The notes under the pieces: model-generated
Seen by the model: the letters and a program-made list of their open reading frames with translations, nothing else
The model's database searches: none
Told to the model about the DNA's origin: nothing
Made by a program: the position numbers and the translations under genes
Shown here: positions 28,179-36,674 of the stretch, piece after piece
Layout of the letters: every line of letters starts with the position of its first letter
Position numbering within the stretch: the first letter of the stretch is position 1
NCBI GenBank assembly: GCA_902766005.1
Contig: CACXCB010000026.1
Span: 1 to 47,815 of the forward strand
DNA length: 47,815 bases
Direction of reading: 5' to 3'
DNA from: an uncultured Erysipelotrichaceae bacterium
GTDB taxonomy: Bacteria > Bacillota_I > Bacilli_A > Erysipelotrichales > Erysipelotrichaceae

Positions 28179-29438
28179 CTATTTCTTTTCTAAAAATAAC
28201 CCTTTTAATTTGTTTGTAAGAGTATCCTCTTTATTGCCGTCTGTTCTCTTTTCACGGTAGGACACCGCTTTGATAAATGCATCCATATCCAGAGAATCAT
28301 CGGCAGTGCCTGTGATTGGCTGCTTGTCCTGATAAGCATAGAATAAACCGAGACATGTACTCAAGCCGGCATTTCTGCCTCCCAGTGTATCAGGAATATA
28401 TGCTCTGGTTTCTATGCCAAGGCGTTCTTTGATCAAGGATGCAAGTCCCTGTGTTTCACCGCCCTCACCTGTAATAATAACAGTAGTTGGGCCAGCTTGC
28501 AAGATTGGGATGCAGGTTTTCTGAATTGCATCAAGCCATGCATTGACATTCGGACGTACACAATCAACGAGATCCTGCTCGTTGAATGTCCTTGTTTCTC
28601 CGTTTTCCGACCAGATATGCACCGGATTCAGTGAACACTGCGATACATCCAGACGGGCACTGTATTTTAACAGTTCCGTTGCCAGTTCGGCATCAATACC
28701 ATATTTTTCAACAACCGGTGCAGCAATGGTTCCAAGGCCTGCAGGCATAACAGCTCCTGTTGATAATCTTCCGTTTTTCAGAAGGCCGAGTGTCGTGCTG
28801 GTTCTTTCCATCTTCAGGATGATCAGCTGATTGTTAACAGCCTGTTCGAACAATGCCGCTTCTTTTCCAATCGCATATGAATCAAGGAATATATCCATGA
28901 CTCTCAATCCGGCTTTTTCCACGTATGTAACCAGATCATAGGACAGTTTTCTATCTGCACATAACAGATCTATATCAATGGTCAGCTGAGAACATCTTTC
29001 TCCGATCGGAACTCTGCGGCTGGTGATGCCGTTAACCGTATATTTGACACATACCGTCTGGATCAGCGCATAGTCTTTGCCGATGTCCATCTGCTCTGCT
29101 TTGCGGATTGCATTTTTAATATCCTGTTGTGTAACAGTCTGATCAATGCCTTCGATATCCACTGTAGACTTGAAGGAATATCTCTTCATCTTGTAGGAAG
29201 GCATAGCCAGAATGACTTTGTTGATTTTTGCGCCGATCATCTTCTGGGCATCGTCGGCAGCTTTTCTGACTGCCTGCATTAAGCCGTCAGGATCGGTAAT
29301 CTCATTATATCGAATCCCGTAGAACGGAACTCTTTCCACTTTGATGATATTAAAACGGGTATTAAAAAACTCTCCAACGATCAGCCTGACCTCATGGTCA
29401 GCCACTTCCAATGCTGCATAAATCTTCTTGTCGCTCAT
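28179..29438 (-). CDS. ftsA: FtsA-like division protein with degenerate actin motifs
   Basis: FtsA is the actin-fold protein that tethers FtsZ to the membrane. The identification rests on 419-residue length, the 1C-like region with VILAMPSYKMKRYSF and QQDIKNAIRKAEQ, direct pairing with ftsZ, and a C-terminal amphipathic helix NKLKGLFLEKK suited to membrane binding. The adenosine motif VIITGEGGETQGL (320-332) is kept. Phosphate-1 (normally D/E-x-G-T; here EVADHEVRLI, 11-20) and phosphate-2 (normally D-x-G-G-G-T; here ILKMERTSTTLG, 207-218) are not recognisable. The protein may therefore bind nucleotide weakly or not at all. An AAAGGGGG site precedes the ATG. Confidence 0.88.
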   Translation of the reverse strand: MSDKKIYAALEVADHEVRLIVGEFFNTRFNIIKVERVPFYGIRYNEITDPDGLMQAVRKAADDAQKMIGAKINKVILAMPSYKMKRYSFKSTVDIEGIDQTVTQQDIKNAIRKAEQMDIGKDYALIQTVCVKYTVNGITSRRVPIGERCSQLTIDIDLLCADRKLSYDLVTYVEKAGLRVMDIFLDSYAIGKEAALFEQAVNNQLIILKMERTSTTLGLLKNGRLSTGAVMPAGLGTIAAPVVEKYGIDAELATELLKYSARLDVSQCSLNPVHIWSENGETRTFNEQDLVDCVRPNVNAWLDAIQKTCIPILQAGPTTVIITGEGGETQGLASLIKERLGIETRAYIPDTLGGRNAGLSTCLGLFYAYQDKQPITGTADDSLDMDAFIKAVSYREKRTDGNKEDTLTNKLKGLFLEKK

Positions 29439-29461
29439 CGTGAAGCCCCCTTTCGAATAAC

Positions 29462-29467
29462 ATTATA
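29462..29467 (-). promoter_or_regulatory. -10 element for ftsA-ftsZ
   Basis: A perfect TATAAT on the minus strand, about 24 bases before the ftsA ATG, lies in an AT-rich region with no convincing -35. Confidence 0.45.
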
Positions 29468-29512
29468 ATATTAACACATTTATAAAATGAAATATAGGAT
29501 AAAATTCATATA

Positions 29513-29541
29513 TTGCATTTCATTTTGATATGTGCTAGACT
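29513..29541 (+). promoter_or_regulatory. Promoter of rpmB
   Basis: TTGCAT, exactly 17 bases ending in TGC, then TAGACT, so both a -35 and an extended -10 are present, about 35 bases before the ATG. Confidence 0.7.
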
Positions 29542-29576
29542 TTATAAGCAAATTTTTGAATGAAGGAGGTTTTGGT

Positions 29577-29780
29577 ATGTCCAGAGTCTGTGCCGTTTCC
29601 GGTAAGGGACCAATGAGTGGAAATAAGCGCTCCCATTCCATGCATGCATCACGCCGCAAATGGAATGTCAACCTGCAGAAAGTTCGTGTGGTTGTTGATG
29701 GTAAGCCGAAGACACTTAAAGTCTCAGCACGTGCATTAAGATCAATGAAAGCAGGAAAAAAAGTTAAATCCGTTGCCTAA
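29577..29780 (+). CDS. rpmB: 50S ribosomal protein L28
   Basis: L28 is a small basic 50S protein. The 67-residue product starts [20 protein letters not shown] and contains the typical [13 protein letters not shown] and [11 protein letters not shown] segments. The start at 29577 has an AGGAGG site 7 bases upstream; the frame is open further upstream but without a ribosome site. It is a single plus-strand gene with its own promoter and terminator, as in many Firmicutes where rpmB lies divergent from thiN-side genes. Confidence 0.97.
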   Translation: MSRVCAVSGKGPMSGNKRSHSMHASRRKWNVNLQKVRVVVDGKPKTLKVSARALRSMKAGKKVKSVA

Positions 29781-29802
29781 AAAACGTTTTAAATGCATAG
29801 AA

Positions 29803-29826
29803 AGATCCCGTATCGGGATTTTTTTA
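29803..29826 (+). terminator. Terminator of rpmB
   Basis: The stem ATCCCG/CGGGAT with a TAT loop is followed by seven T residues. It ends at the convergent thiN stop codon; on the minus strand the T-tract is too short to be a good terminator. Confidence 0.85.
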
Positions 29827-30414
29827 TTTGTCTTTGCACTGTATAACAAGGACAACTCCTTCATGTACCGTCAGCTTTCCCTTTTCCCCCATCACTTCAT
29901 TGGACAAAGTATAAATATCTTCCGTGACGATTCTTCTCCTTTCCAACGGATAGCGGAATCCCTCCAGGGAAATGAGCGCATTCTCAGAGAAAAAGGATAT
30001 ATACGGATAGGAAGAATCAAACAGATACTCACCGGCAGCAAACGCTTCCAAGCGGTTTTGCTCATCCATCAAAATCACTCTGCCGGGATTTTTCTTGACA
30101 AGTTGTACATTGACATAGGCATGATCCATGCGCCCGCCGAGTGCTCCGGTCAGATATACTTTCTTATAACCTGCAGAAAAAGCATGATTGACTGCTGATT
30201 CACTGTCGCTGTCGTCTTTGACCGGATTGAGCTTGATGAATTTCCTGCATGAGTTTTGTATAACCTTCAGTTCTTCAGAATTCACCGAATCAAAATCGCC
30301 GATCGCCATTTCCATCACGATGCCTTTTTGTGCACATAAGAAAGCCCCTTTGTCTGCACCGATGTAGTCACCGTCAAACAAAGGGATATTTTTTGCCATT
30401 TTCAAAACGATCAT
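29824..30414 (-). CDS. thiN: Thiamine pyrophosphokinase
   Basis: This enzyme transfers pyrophosphate from ATP to thiamine, making thiamine diphosphate. The protein has 196 residues if started at the ATG at 30414. It shows IGADKGA, GDFDSV, the metal-binding DDSDSE and the GALGGRMDHA motif. A TTG at 30429 overlapping the rpe stop is an alternative start; neither has a strong ribosome site. It is the last gene of the priA cluster, in the same place as in other Bacillota (rsgA-rpe-thiN). I see no TPP riboswitch. Confidence 0.95.
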   Translation of the reverse strand: MIVLKMAKNIPLFDGDYIGADKGAFLCAQKGIVMEMAIGDFDSVNSEELKVIQNSCRKFIKLNPVKDDSDSESAVNHAFSAGYKKVYLTGALGGRMDHAYVNVQLVKKNPGRVILMDEQNRLEAFAAGEYLFDSSYPYISFFSENALISLEGFRYPLERRRIVTEDIYTLSNEVMGEKGKLTVHEGVVLVIQCKDK

Positions 30415-30421
30415 CGCTTCT

Positions 30422-31063
30422 TCAGACAAGAGATTCTACCGCCTTTCCGATATCGTTTTTAAATACATACGAGCCTGCAACAAGTACATCAACGCCGGCT
30501 TCCTTGCAAAGCTTTCCGGTTTCGGCATTAATGCCGCCATCCACTTCAATCAAAGATTTCAAGCCTGCTTCATCAATCCACTTTCTGATTTTTTTGATTT
30601 TTTCCAGGCTTTCCGGTATAAACTTCTGTCCGCCAAACCCCGGTTCTACAGACATGATCAGAACAAGATCAAAATATGATAGATAGGGTTTCAACACTTC
30701 TGCCTCAGTTTTCGGCTTGATGCTGATTCCGGCTTTTTTTCCTTTCTGATGAATATGCTCTGCAAGTGCGATAATTTGTTTTTCCTCTACTGCTTCATAA
30801 TGGAAAGTAATCAGGTCTGCCCCGGCCTCCATAAAAATATCCCCGTAAAAAGCAGGATCTTCAACCATCAGGTGGACATCCTTGTACAATGGCGAACTCT
30901 TGCAGAAAGCTTTCAGAATATCCGGGCCAAAGGTCAGATTCGGTACAAAGTGGCCATCCATAACATCAAAATGCAGCCATTCTGCCTTTGATGCATTTAA
31001 TTCCGCTATCTGTGCTTTTGTGTCCGCATAATTCAATGACAGTACTGAAGGTGAAATAATCAT
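30422..31063 (-). CDS. rpe: Ribulose-phosphate 3-epimerase
   Basis: Rpe interconverts ribulose-5-phosphate and xylulose-5-phosphate in the pentose phosphate pathway. The 213-residue TIM-barrel protein has the opening ISPSVLSLNYAD, the metal-site LHFDVMDGHFVPN, VHLMVEDP, VEPGFGGQ and EVDGGIN motifs. The ATG overlaps the rsgA stop by 4 bases. Confidence 0.97.
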   Translation of the reverse strand: MIISPSVLSLNYADTKAQIAELNASKAEWLHFDVMDGHFVPNLTFGPDILKAFCKSSPLYKDVHLMVEDPAFYGDIFMEAGADLITFHYEAVEEKQIIALAEHIHQKGKKAGISIKPKTEAEVLKPYLSYFDLVLIMSVEPGFGGQKFIPESLEKIKKIRKWIDEAGLKSLIEVDGGINAETGKLCKEAGVDVLVAGSYVFKNDIGKAVESLV

Positions 31064-31923
31064 ATGTATTTTTCCTTTCTCTGCTGGATCATCTTTAAAA
31101 CTTCCAGATAATTATTGTAACGGGTACGGGGAACACTTCCCTGTTCCACTGCTTCTTTAACCGCACAACCGGGCTCATTCTGATGAATGCAGTCATTAAA
31201 ACGGCATTTTCCAATATACGGAGCAAACTCTATGACATCGTAACCAAGATCCTTTGCCTGCAGTTTTGAAAAATCCAGTGAACTGAAACCCGGCGTATCC
31301 GCTACAAGGCCATCCGCAACGACATGAAGCTCATTGTGTCTTGTCGTATGTTTTCCTCTGCCCAGGGCTTTGGAGATTTCCTGGGTTGCCAAATGGAAAG
31401 ATGGTTCCAGCGTATTCAGCAGCGTGCTCTTTCCTGCACCGCTCTGCCCTGTCAAAACTGAGATTTTCCCCTTCAGAAGATCTGCAAGAGATGGGTCGAG
31501 TGAAACCATTGATGTCCGAATTGTCTGCATCGGTCCGTTTTCATATTCCCTGATTTTCTGCTCGATTTCCTGATCAATCCCAAGATCACACTTGGTCACG
31601 ATCAGGACAGGCGTAATGCCTGCTTCCCTGATCAGTATGGAAAGGCGGTCAATCAGCACGGTGCTGAAATCGGGATCTTTGATACTCATGACTATCAGGG
31701 CCTGATCAACATTGGCAACAAACGGACGGATCAGATGATTCTTTCTCGGCAGCACTTTCTGCACTGCCCAGCGGTCATGTATCCACTCTGCTTCAACCAG
31801 ATCACCTGCTGCAGGAGTGAACTGCAAACGGATCTTTCCTGTTAATACGGCATTCACCCTTTCCCCGTCTTCTTTTTGCAATGTATATTCTTTTGAAACA
31901 ATCTTTACGATTCTGCCAATCAT
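31060..31923 (-). CDS. rsgA: Ribosome small subunit GTPase RsgA
   Basis: RsgA is a late 30S assembly GTPase. The 287-residue protein shows the permuted order of GTPase motifs that defines the family: G4 TKCD (110-113), then G1 GQSGAGKST (159-167), then G3 DTPGF (209-213). An N-terminal OB-fold and a C-terminal zinc knuckle (Cys240, Cys245, His247, Cys253) complete it. It lies between prkC and rpe, the standard Bacillota position. Confidence 0.97.
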   Translation of the reverse strand: MIGRIVKIVSKEYTLQKEDGERVNAVLTGKIRLQFTPAAGDLVEAEWIHDRWAVQKVLPRKNHLIRPFVANVDQALIVMSIKDPDFSTVLIDRLSILIREAGITPVLIVTKCDLGIDQEIEQKIREYENGPMQTIRTSMVSLDPSLADLLKGKISVLTGQSGAGKSTLLNTLEPSFHLATQEISKALGRGKHTTRHNELHVVADGLVADTPGFSSLDFSKLQAKDLGYDVIEFAPYIGKCRFNDCIHQNEPGCAVKEAVEQGSVPRTRYNNYLEVLKMIQQRKEKYI

Positions 31924-31935
31924 TCTTCGCCCCGA

Positions 31936-33648
31936 TCAATAGTAGTACAGAATGACAAAGTTGTCTTCCTTCTGCGTATATTCTGTTCCGGGTTCCGGAC
32001 TCACTTCAACCACAACGCCGATTTCGAGATTATCCAGTTCCTCTTGTGACATCTGGGTTGTATCGCGATTGCTGGTACGCACAACGATGCCCATATTTTC
32101 AAGCTCGTCAATCGCTTCATTCACTGTTTTGCCGATTATATCCTCCGGAATTTCAATCGTAGCGTATTCCGAATAGACAAGCGTAATCTGGCCGGCGGAT
32201 TCGGGATTAAACAGAACACCCGGTTCCAGCTGTTCCTGGCGGATGATCGTGCCCGGTTCGGCATCGCTTTCTTCCGCTACTACCGTGATCTTCAAAAGCG
32301 GGTAATCCTGGCTGATTTCTTCTTCCGCATCGGTGATCTTGTAATTTGTATAATCCTTTGCACGGATGCCGATACCGCTGGAAACTGTTACGGTTACTTT
32401 GGATCCCGGTTCAAGCTCTGTTCCGATATCCGGTTCAACTGCAATGATAATTCCCTTTTCGGTATCATTCGTCAGAAGATACTGCACGCCTGCGGTATCG
32501 ATGACAAGATTATTTTCTTCACATATCTCTTTCGCCTCGGCAATCGTTTTCCCTTCGAGGTCCGGAACCGTTGCCATAACCTCTCCCAGCTTGATTACAC
32601 CGGACAGTACAAGACTGAAGAAAATTGCAACGATTGCCAAAAGCGCAATCATGACAATCAGTAATGTTGTCAGCTTCTTGTTGGGTTTTGGCTCTTTTTT
32701 CTTTGTATCTTCTTTTTTTACTTCCTTCTGGCGTACAGGCTGTACTTTAGCAGGCTCCTGCACCTTCTGTTTCACATTCAGAGTTCTTGTCTGTTCCTGC
32801 AGGACGACAGGATCTTCATTCAGCCTTTCACTGCGCAGGCATGTTGACAGATCCTTAAACATCTCATCACAACTGCGATAACGCAAAGCCGGATTTTTAG
32901 CCGTTGCCCGGGTTACAATATTTTCTATCGACTGCGGTACGGTAGGATTGATAGAGCGTAGTTTCGGCAGCGGGTCACGCATATGTTTCAAGGCAACCTG
33001 CACTGCCTGGTCCGCTTTAAAAGGAACATCTCCCGCCAGCATTTCATACAGTACTATGCCTAAGGCATAAATATCGGATTGCGGTGTAGCTGTATCTCCC
33101 TTGGCAAGTTCCGGTGCAAGATAGTGCACGGACCCCATAACGTTATTCGCCTGCGTCAGCTGCATGCTTCCCTTGGCTGTTGCAATACCGAAGTCAAGGA
33201 TACGTATCGAGCCGTCCGCTTTGACAATCACATTCTGTGGCTTGATATCACGATGGATAATGCCTCTGCTGTGGGCTTCCGCAACGGCAGAAGTCATCTG
33301 TTTCATAATATCCACAGCTTCCTCATTCAAAAGAGGGCCGCGTGAGCGGATGACCTGTTTCAATGTGTTGCCGGGAACATATTCCATAACGATGTAATGG
33401 TGCCCCTTATAGTCGCCTACATCATATACTTCAACAATATTCGGATGGGCAAGAGCTGTAGCTGCCTGCGCCTCTCTTTCAAAGCGAAGAATACTGACAG
33501 CATCGGTACTCAAATCACTTCTCAGGATCTTAATTGCCACCTGGCGGTTCAGGATTGTATCTATTGCGAGGAAGACATCTGCCATTCCTCCCTGGCCTAT
33601 ATGCTGGATGACCTCATATCTGTTTGCAATAACATTCTTTCTGCTCAT
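31936..33648 (-). CDS. prkC: PASTA-domain Ser/Thr protein kinase
   Basis: This membrane kinase senses wall fragments or lipid II and phosphorylates cytoplasmic targets in growth and division control. The 570-residue protein has a complete kinase domain: glycine loop IGQGGMADVF (17-26), Lys40, HRD (132-134), DFG (152-154) and APE (178-180). A basic linker and a membrane helix (about 326-350) follow, then three PASTA repeats; the middle one is atypical. It overlaps the PP2C gene by 4 bases, the conserved kinase/phosphatase pair. Confidence 0.97.
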   Translation of the reverse strand: MSRKNVIANRYEVIQHIGQGGMADVFLAIDTILNRQVAIKILRSDLSTDAVSILRFEREAQAATALAHPNIVEVYDVGDYKGHHYIVMEYVPGNTLKQVIRSRGPLLNEEAVDIMKQMTSAVAEAHSRGIIHRDIKPQNVIVKADGSIRILDFGIATAKGSMQLTQANNVMGSVHYLAPELAKGDTATPQSDIYALGIVLYEMLAGDVPFKADQAVQVALKHMRDPLPKLRSINPTVPQSIENIVTRATAKNPALRYRSCDEMFKDLSTCLRSERLNEDPVVLQEQTRTLNVKQKVQEPAKVQPVRQKEVKKEDTKKKEPKPNKKLTTLLIVMIALLAIVAIFFSLVLSGVIKLGEVMATVPDLEGKTIAEAKEICEENNLVIDTAGVQYLLTNDTEKGIIIAVEPDIGTELEPGSKVTVTVSSGIGIRAKDYTNYKITDAEEEISQDYPLLKITVVAEESDAEPGTIIRQEQLEPGVLFNPESAGQITLVYSEYATIEIPEDIIGKTVNEAIDELENMGIVVRTSNRDTTQMSQEELDNLEIGVVVEVSPEPGTEYTQKEDNFVILYYY

Positions 33649-34394
33649 AGATGATCATCTCCTTCCAGATCAATCAGAATAATTGTCACATTATCAAATC
33701 CTCCGGCATCCAAAGACGCTTTTAACAGCTTCCTTGTGCGTAAAGCCGGATCCATTTCCTTATTGAAAACAATTTCCTTGATCTTTTTTTCGTCCACATA
33801 GCCATGCAGTCCGTCACTGCAGATTAACAGGCCGCTCATCTGTTCCTGATGGGTATCAATATCACTGCGCACGGTTTCCCATACACCTAATGCATTGGTG
33901 ACGACATTTTTCTTAGGGAAGTTCTTTGCCTCCTCCCTGGTCAGCTGTCCATGCATGATCATGTCATTCACCAGCGTATGATCCATGGTAAGTTGTGAAA
34001 AACGCCCGCTGTCAAACCATGCATATGCACGGCTGTCACCGATGTTGACGACATACTTTCCGAGTTTTGTGATCATTACGCCGCAGAACGTTGTGCCCAT
34101 GCCTTTAAAAGCAGGATGGTTCTTTCCGTAATTGAATATCTGCTCGTTGGAAATACTGATGTGATGAGCAATCCATTCCTTGATCTCTTCCCTTGAAGAA
34201 AATCCGGTTGTTTCCGAAAAAACCTTTGAAAAATATCCCACAGCCATACGGCTTGCAATATCTCCGCCGAGATTCCCGCCGATACCATCAGCGACAACGG
34301 CAAAAACATCATCTGCTTCATTGGTAGCGATGACGTAGCTGTCCTGGTTATTCTTTCTCAATAATCCTTTGTCCGTAATGCCGTAATACTTCAT
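33645..34394 (-). CDS. prpC: PP2C-type Ser/Thr protein phosphatase
   Basis: This phosphatase (also called Stp) dephosphorylates the PASTA kinase and its targets. The 249-residue protein has the metal-binding motifs VVADGIGG, GDSRAYAW and SDGLHGYV, and a final FDNVTIILID motif. It lies 3 bases after rlmN and overlaps prkC by 4 bases. Confidence 0.97.
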   Translation of the reverse strand: MKYYGITDKGLLRKNNQDSYVIATNEADDVFAVVADGIGGNLGGDIASRMAVGYFSKVFSETTGFSSREEIKEWIAHHISISNEQIFNYGKNHPAFKGMGTTFCGVMITKLGKYVVNIGDSRAYAWFDSGRFSQLTMDHTLVNDMIMHGQLTREEAKNFPKKNVVTNALGVWETVRSDIDTHQEQMSGLLICSDGLHGYVDEKKIKEIVFNKEMDPALRTRKLLKASLDAGGFDNVTIILIDLEGDDHL

Positions 34395-34397
34395 CCG

Positions 34398-35435
34398 TTA
34401 CTGATTCCTCTCATGTCTTGCCCTCAGCTGTCCGCATGCGGCATCAATGTCCTCGCCATGCTTCGAGCGCAGCGTTGCCTTGACGCCGTTTTTCATCAGA
34501 ACATCATAAAAATGAAGTGCCTTTCTTTCATCCGCCGTACGATAGCCGTGCTCATCTACCTGATTATAGGGAATCAGGTTAATATAAGCATTCATTCCCC
34601 TGACCAGTTTTGCCAACTGCACTGCATGTGCATCGGTATCGTTCACATCACGCAAAAGAATGTATTCAAACGTCAGGCGGCGATGATTGTCTTCGCTATA
34701 AGAACGCAAGGCATCCATCAGCACGTCCAGCGGATATGCATGGTTGACCGGCATCAGCCTGCTGCGCAGGTCATCATCCGGTGCATGCAGGGAAATGGCA
34801 AGGTTATACTGGTACTTTCCTTTGGCAAATTCCCGGATTTTCGGAACGATGCCGCATGTGGAAATCGTGATATGCCTTGCGCCGATTGCCAGGCCATGGT
34901 CCGAATTGATAATCTCGCAAAACCGCATGACATTATCGTAATTGTCAAAAGGTTCCCCGGTTCCCATAATAACGATGTTATTGAGGCGCTTTCCCTCTTC
35001 ATCAAGCAGTTTCTGCACATGCATGACCTGTCCTGCCATTTCTCCGGCAGTCAGGTCTCTCTGCTTTTTCAAAAGACCGGATGCACAGAAAGTACATCCC
35101 ATATTGCAGCCAACCTGTGAGGATACACAAAGGCTTTCTCCGAAATGGAAATGCATCAGAACGGTCTCAACAGATGCTCCGTCATTCATCTCAAAAAGAT
35201 ATTTTGTTGTTTTATCCCTTGCTACCTGTCTTTCAATCTCGGTCATAGGCTGCAATGTATATTCATTTTGCAACGTTTCAATCAATGCTGCAGGAAGATC
35301 TGTCATCTTGGCAAAGTCATCCACACGCTTTTTATACAGCCAGGTAAACAGCTGTTTTGCACGATATGGCTTCTGTCCCTTTTGCGCAAGCATCTCTTCC
35401 ATCTGTTTTAAATTCAAGTCATAAATCGTCTGCAT
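34398..35435 (-). CDS. rlmN: Dual-specificity RNA methyltransferase RlmN
   Basis: RlmN is a radical-SAM enzyme that methylates C2 of A2503 in 23S rRNA and A37 in some tRNAs. The 345-residue protein has the cluster motif GCNMGCTFCASG, the MGTGEPFDN motif and the C-terminal LRSKHGEDIDAACGQL with the catalytic cysteine. The ribosome site is weak (GGAT). An extended -10 element 7 bases before the ATG could give a leaderless mRNA in addition to cluster transcription. Confidence 0.97.
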   Translation of the reverse strand: MQTIYDLNLKQMEEMLAQKGQKPYRAKQLFTWLYKKRVDDFAKMTDLPAALIETLQNEYTLQPMTEIERQVARDKTTKYLFEMNDGASVETVLMHFHFGESLCVSSQVGCNMGCTFCASGLLKKQRDLTAGEMAGQVMHVQKLLDEEGKRLNNIVIMGTGEPFDNYDNVMRFCEIINSDHGLAIGARHITISTCGIVPKIREFAKGKYQYNLAISLHAPDDDLRSRLMPVNHAYPLDVLMDALRSYSEDNHRRLTFEYILLRDVNDTDAHAVQLAKLVRGMNAYINLIPYNQVDEHGYRTADERKALHFYDVLMKNGVKATLRSKHGEDIDAACGQLRARHERNQ

Positions 35436-35442
35436 ATCCGTT

Positions 35443-35451
35443 ATTCTATCA
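35443..35451 (-). promoter_or_regulatory. Possible extended -10 element before rlmN
   Basis: The minus strand reads TG-A-TAGAAT, 7 bases before the rlmN ATG and just after the rsmB stop. There is no -35. It resembles the leaderless arrangement of the lipoprotein gene. Confidence 0.35.
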
Positions 35452-35454
35452 CAA

Positions 35455-36669
35455 TCAGTGTATGTTTATCTCACCTTTTTTCAGTTTTGCCATATAAAAT
35501 CCATCCCCGTCTGTTTCAAACGGAAATATCGTACGTTCTGAAATCATTTCAAATTCCGGGTGATCCTGCAGAAAAGCAGCAACCATTTTCTCATTTTCCC
35601 GTTTATTCAGGGTACATGTGCTGTAAACAAGGATTCCTTCCGGTTTGAGATATTCGCTGCCGTTTTCCAGTATCGCTTTCTGTATCGGCAGGATAGCATC
35701 AATATCCTCCGGCTTCAAATGCAAGCGGATTTCAGGCTTATGGGATAAGTCTCCCATTCCCGAACAGGGGACATCCATCAGAATGCGGTCAAAAGTATCT
35801 TTTTCAAACGCTCCCTTCTGCATCGCATCATTCACTTTTGTATGACAGATAGTAACACCTGCTTTATCCATCAGCTGTTCAATCAGCTTGGTTCTATGGG
35901 GATACAGGTCACAGGCAATAATCCTTCCTTTATTATGCATCATCTCTGCAATCTGCTCTGTTTTCGTGCCCGGAGCAGCACAAAGATCTAAAACATGCAT
36001 TCCGTCGTGTGCATCAAGATATTTGGCCACCTCTTGCGAGCTGATGTTCTGAATCAGGATCTTTCCCTCTTTGAAAGCATCTGTTTCCTGCATGACACCG
36101 TCAAATGTGAATCCTGTATCACTGACAAAGTGGAAACGCGGGTCTGTTTCAACTTCCCCTTTTGTGATTTTCAAGGTATTGATGCGGCCGTATACTGCAG
36201 GTCTTTTCTGATTGCTTTGTGCAATACGGGCAGAGATCTCATTGCCGTAATGGGCATTCCACAAGCGGATCATCCATTCCGGATGACTGGTCACTTCCCA
36301 TATTTCCCCTTTATTATGAAATCCGGCCCTTTCCACATTGCGCAATACGGCATTGACAAATTTCTTCTGATGTTTGCGGGCCATATTGACAGCTTCGTTG
36401 ATAACGGCGTAATTCGGTATGCCTTGCAGGAAAAACATCTGATAGACACTCATATTCAGCAATACAGCTGTATGCTTATCTGTTTTTTTTGCATAAGGCT
36501 TCCATTGCTTTTCCAGAAGCGTCAGGTTGCGCAATGTTCCGTAAACTATTTCACTGATCAGCGCTGCATCCTTGCCATGATATGGCGAATGGCGCAAAAT
36601 CAGGCTGGCATAGCCTTCTTCATAAATCACTTTATACAAAACTTCACTGATATATTCTCTGATTTCCAT
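35455..36669 (-). CDS. rsmB: 16S rRNA (cytosine(967)-C5)-methyltransferase
   Basis: RsmB makes m5C967 in 16S rRNA. The 404-residue protein has an N-terminal NusB-like RNA-binding domain and the C-terminal methyltransferase with LDLCAAPGTKTEQ, DVPCSGMGDL (motif IV cysteine) and YSTCTLNKRENE (motif VI cysteine). The start is 6 bases after priA, with only a weak GGAC site. In many Bacillota def and fmt lie between priA and rsmB; here they are missing. Confidence 0.97.
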   Translation of the reverse strand: MEIREYISEVLYKVIYEEGYASLILRHSPYHGKDAALISEIVYGTLRNLTLLEKQWKPYAKKTDKHTAVLLNMSVYQMFFLQGIPNYAVINEAVNMARKHQKKFVNAVLRNVERAGFHNKGEIWEVTSHPEWMIRLWNAHYGNEISARIAQSNQKRPAVYGRINTLKITKGEVETDPRFHFVSDTGFTFDGVMQETDAFKEGKILIQNISSQEVAKYLDAHDGMHVLDLCAAPGTKTEQIAEMMHNKGRIIACDLYPHRTKLIEQLMDKAGVTICHTKVNDAMQKGAFEKDTFDRILMDVPCSGMGDLSHKPEIRLHLKPEDIDAILPIQKAILENGSEYLKPEGILVYSTCTLNKRENEKMVAAFLQDHPEFEMISERTIFPFETDGDGFYMAKLKKGEINIH

Positions 36670-36674
36670 AAATA

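Noticed and set aside
29480..29671. Minus-strand frame opposite the rpmB start
   Set aside because: It is a shadow of rpmB and its promoter, without a ribosome site.
30415..30440. Possible TPP riboswitch for thiN
   Set aside because: thiN overlaps rpe inside an operon and there is no room for an aptamer.
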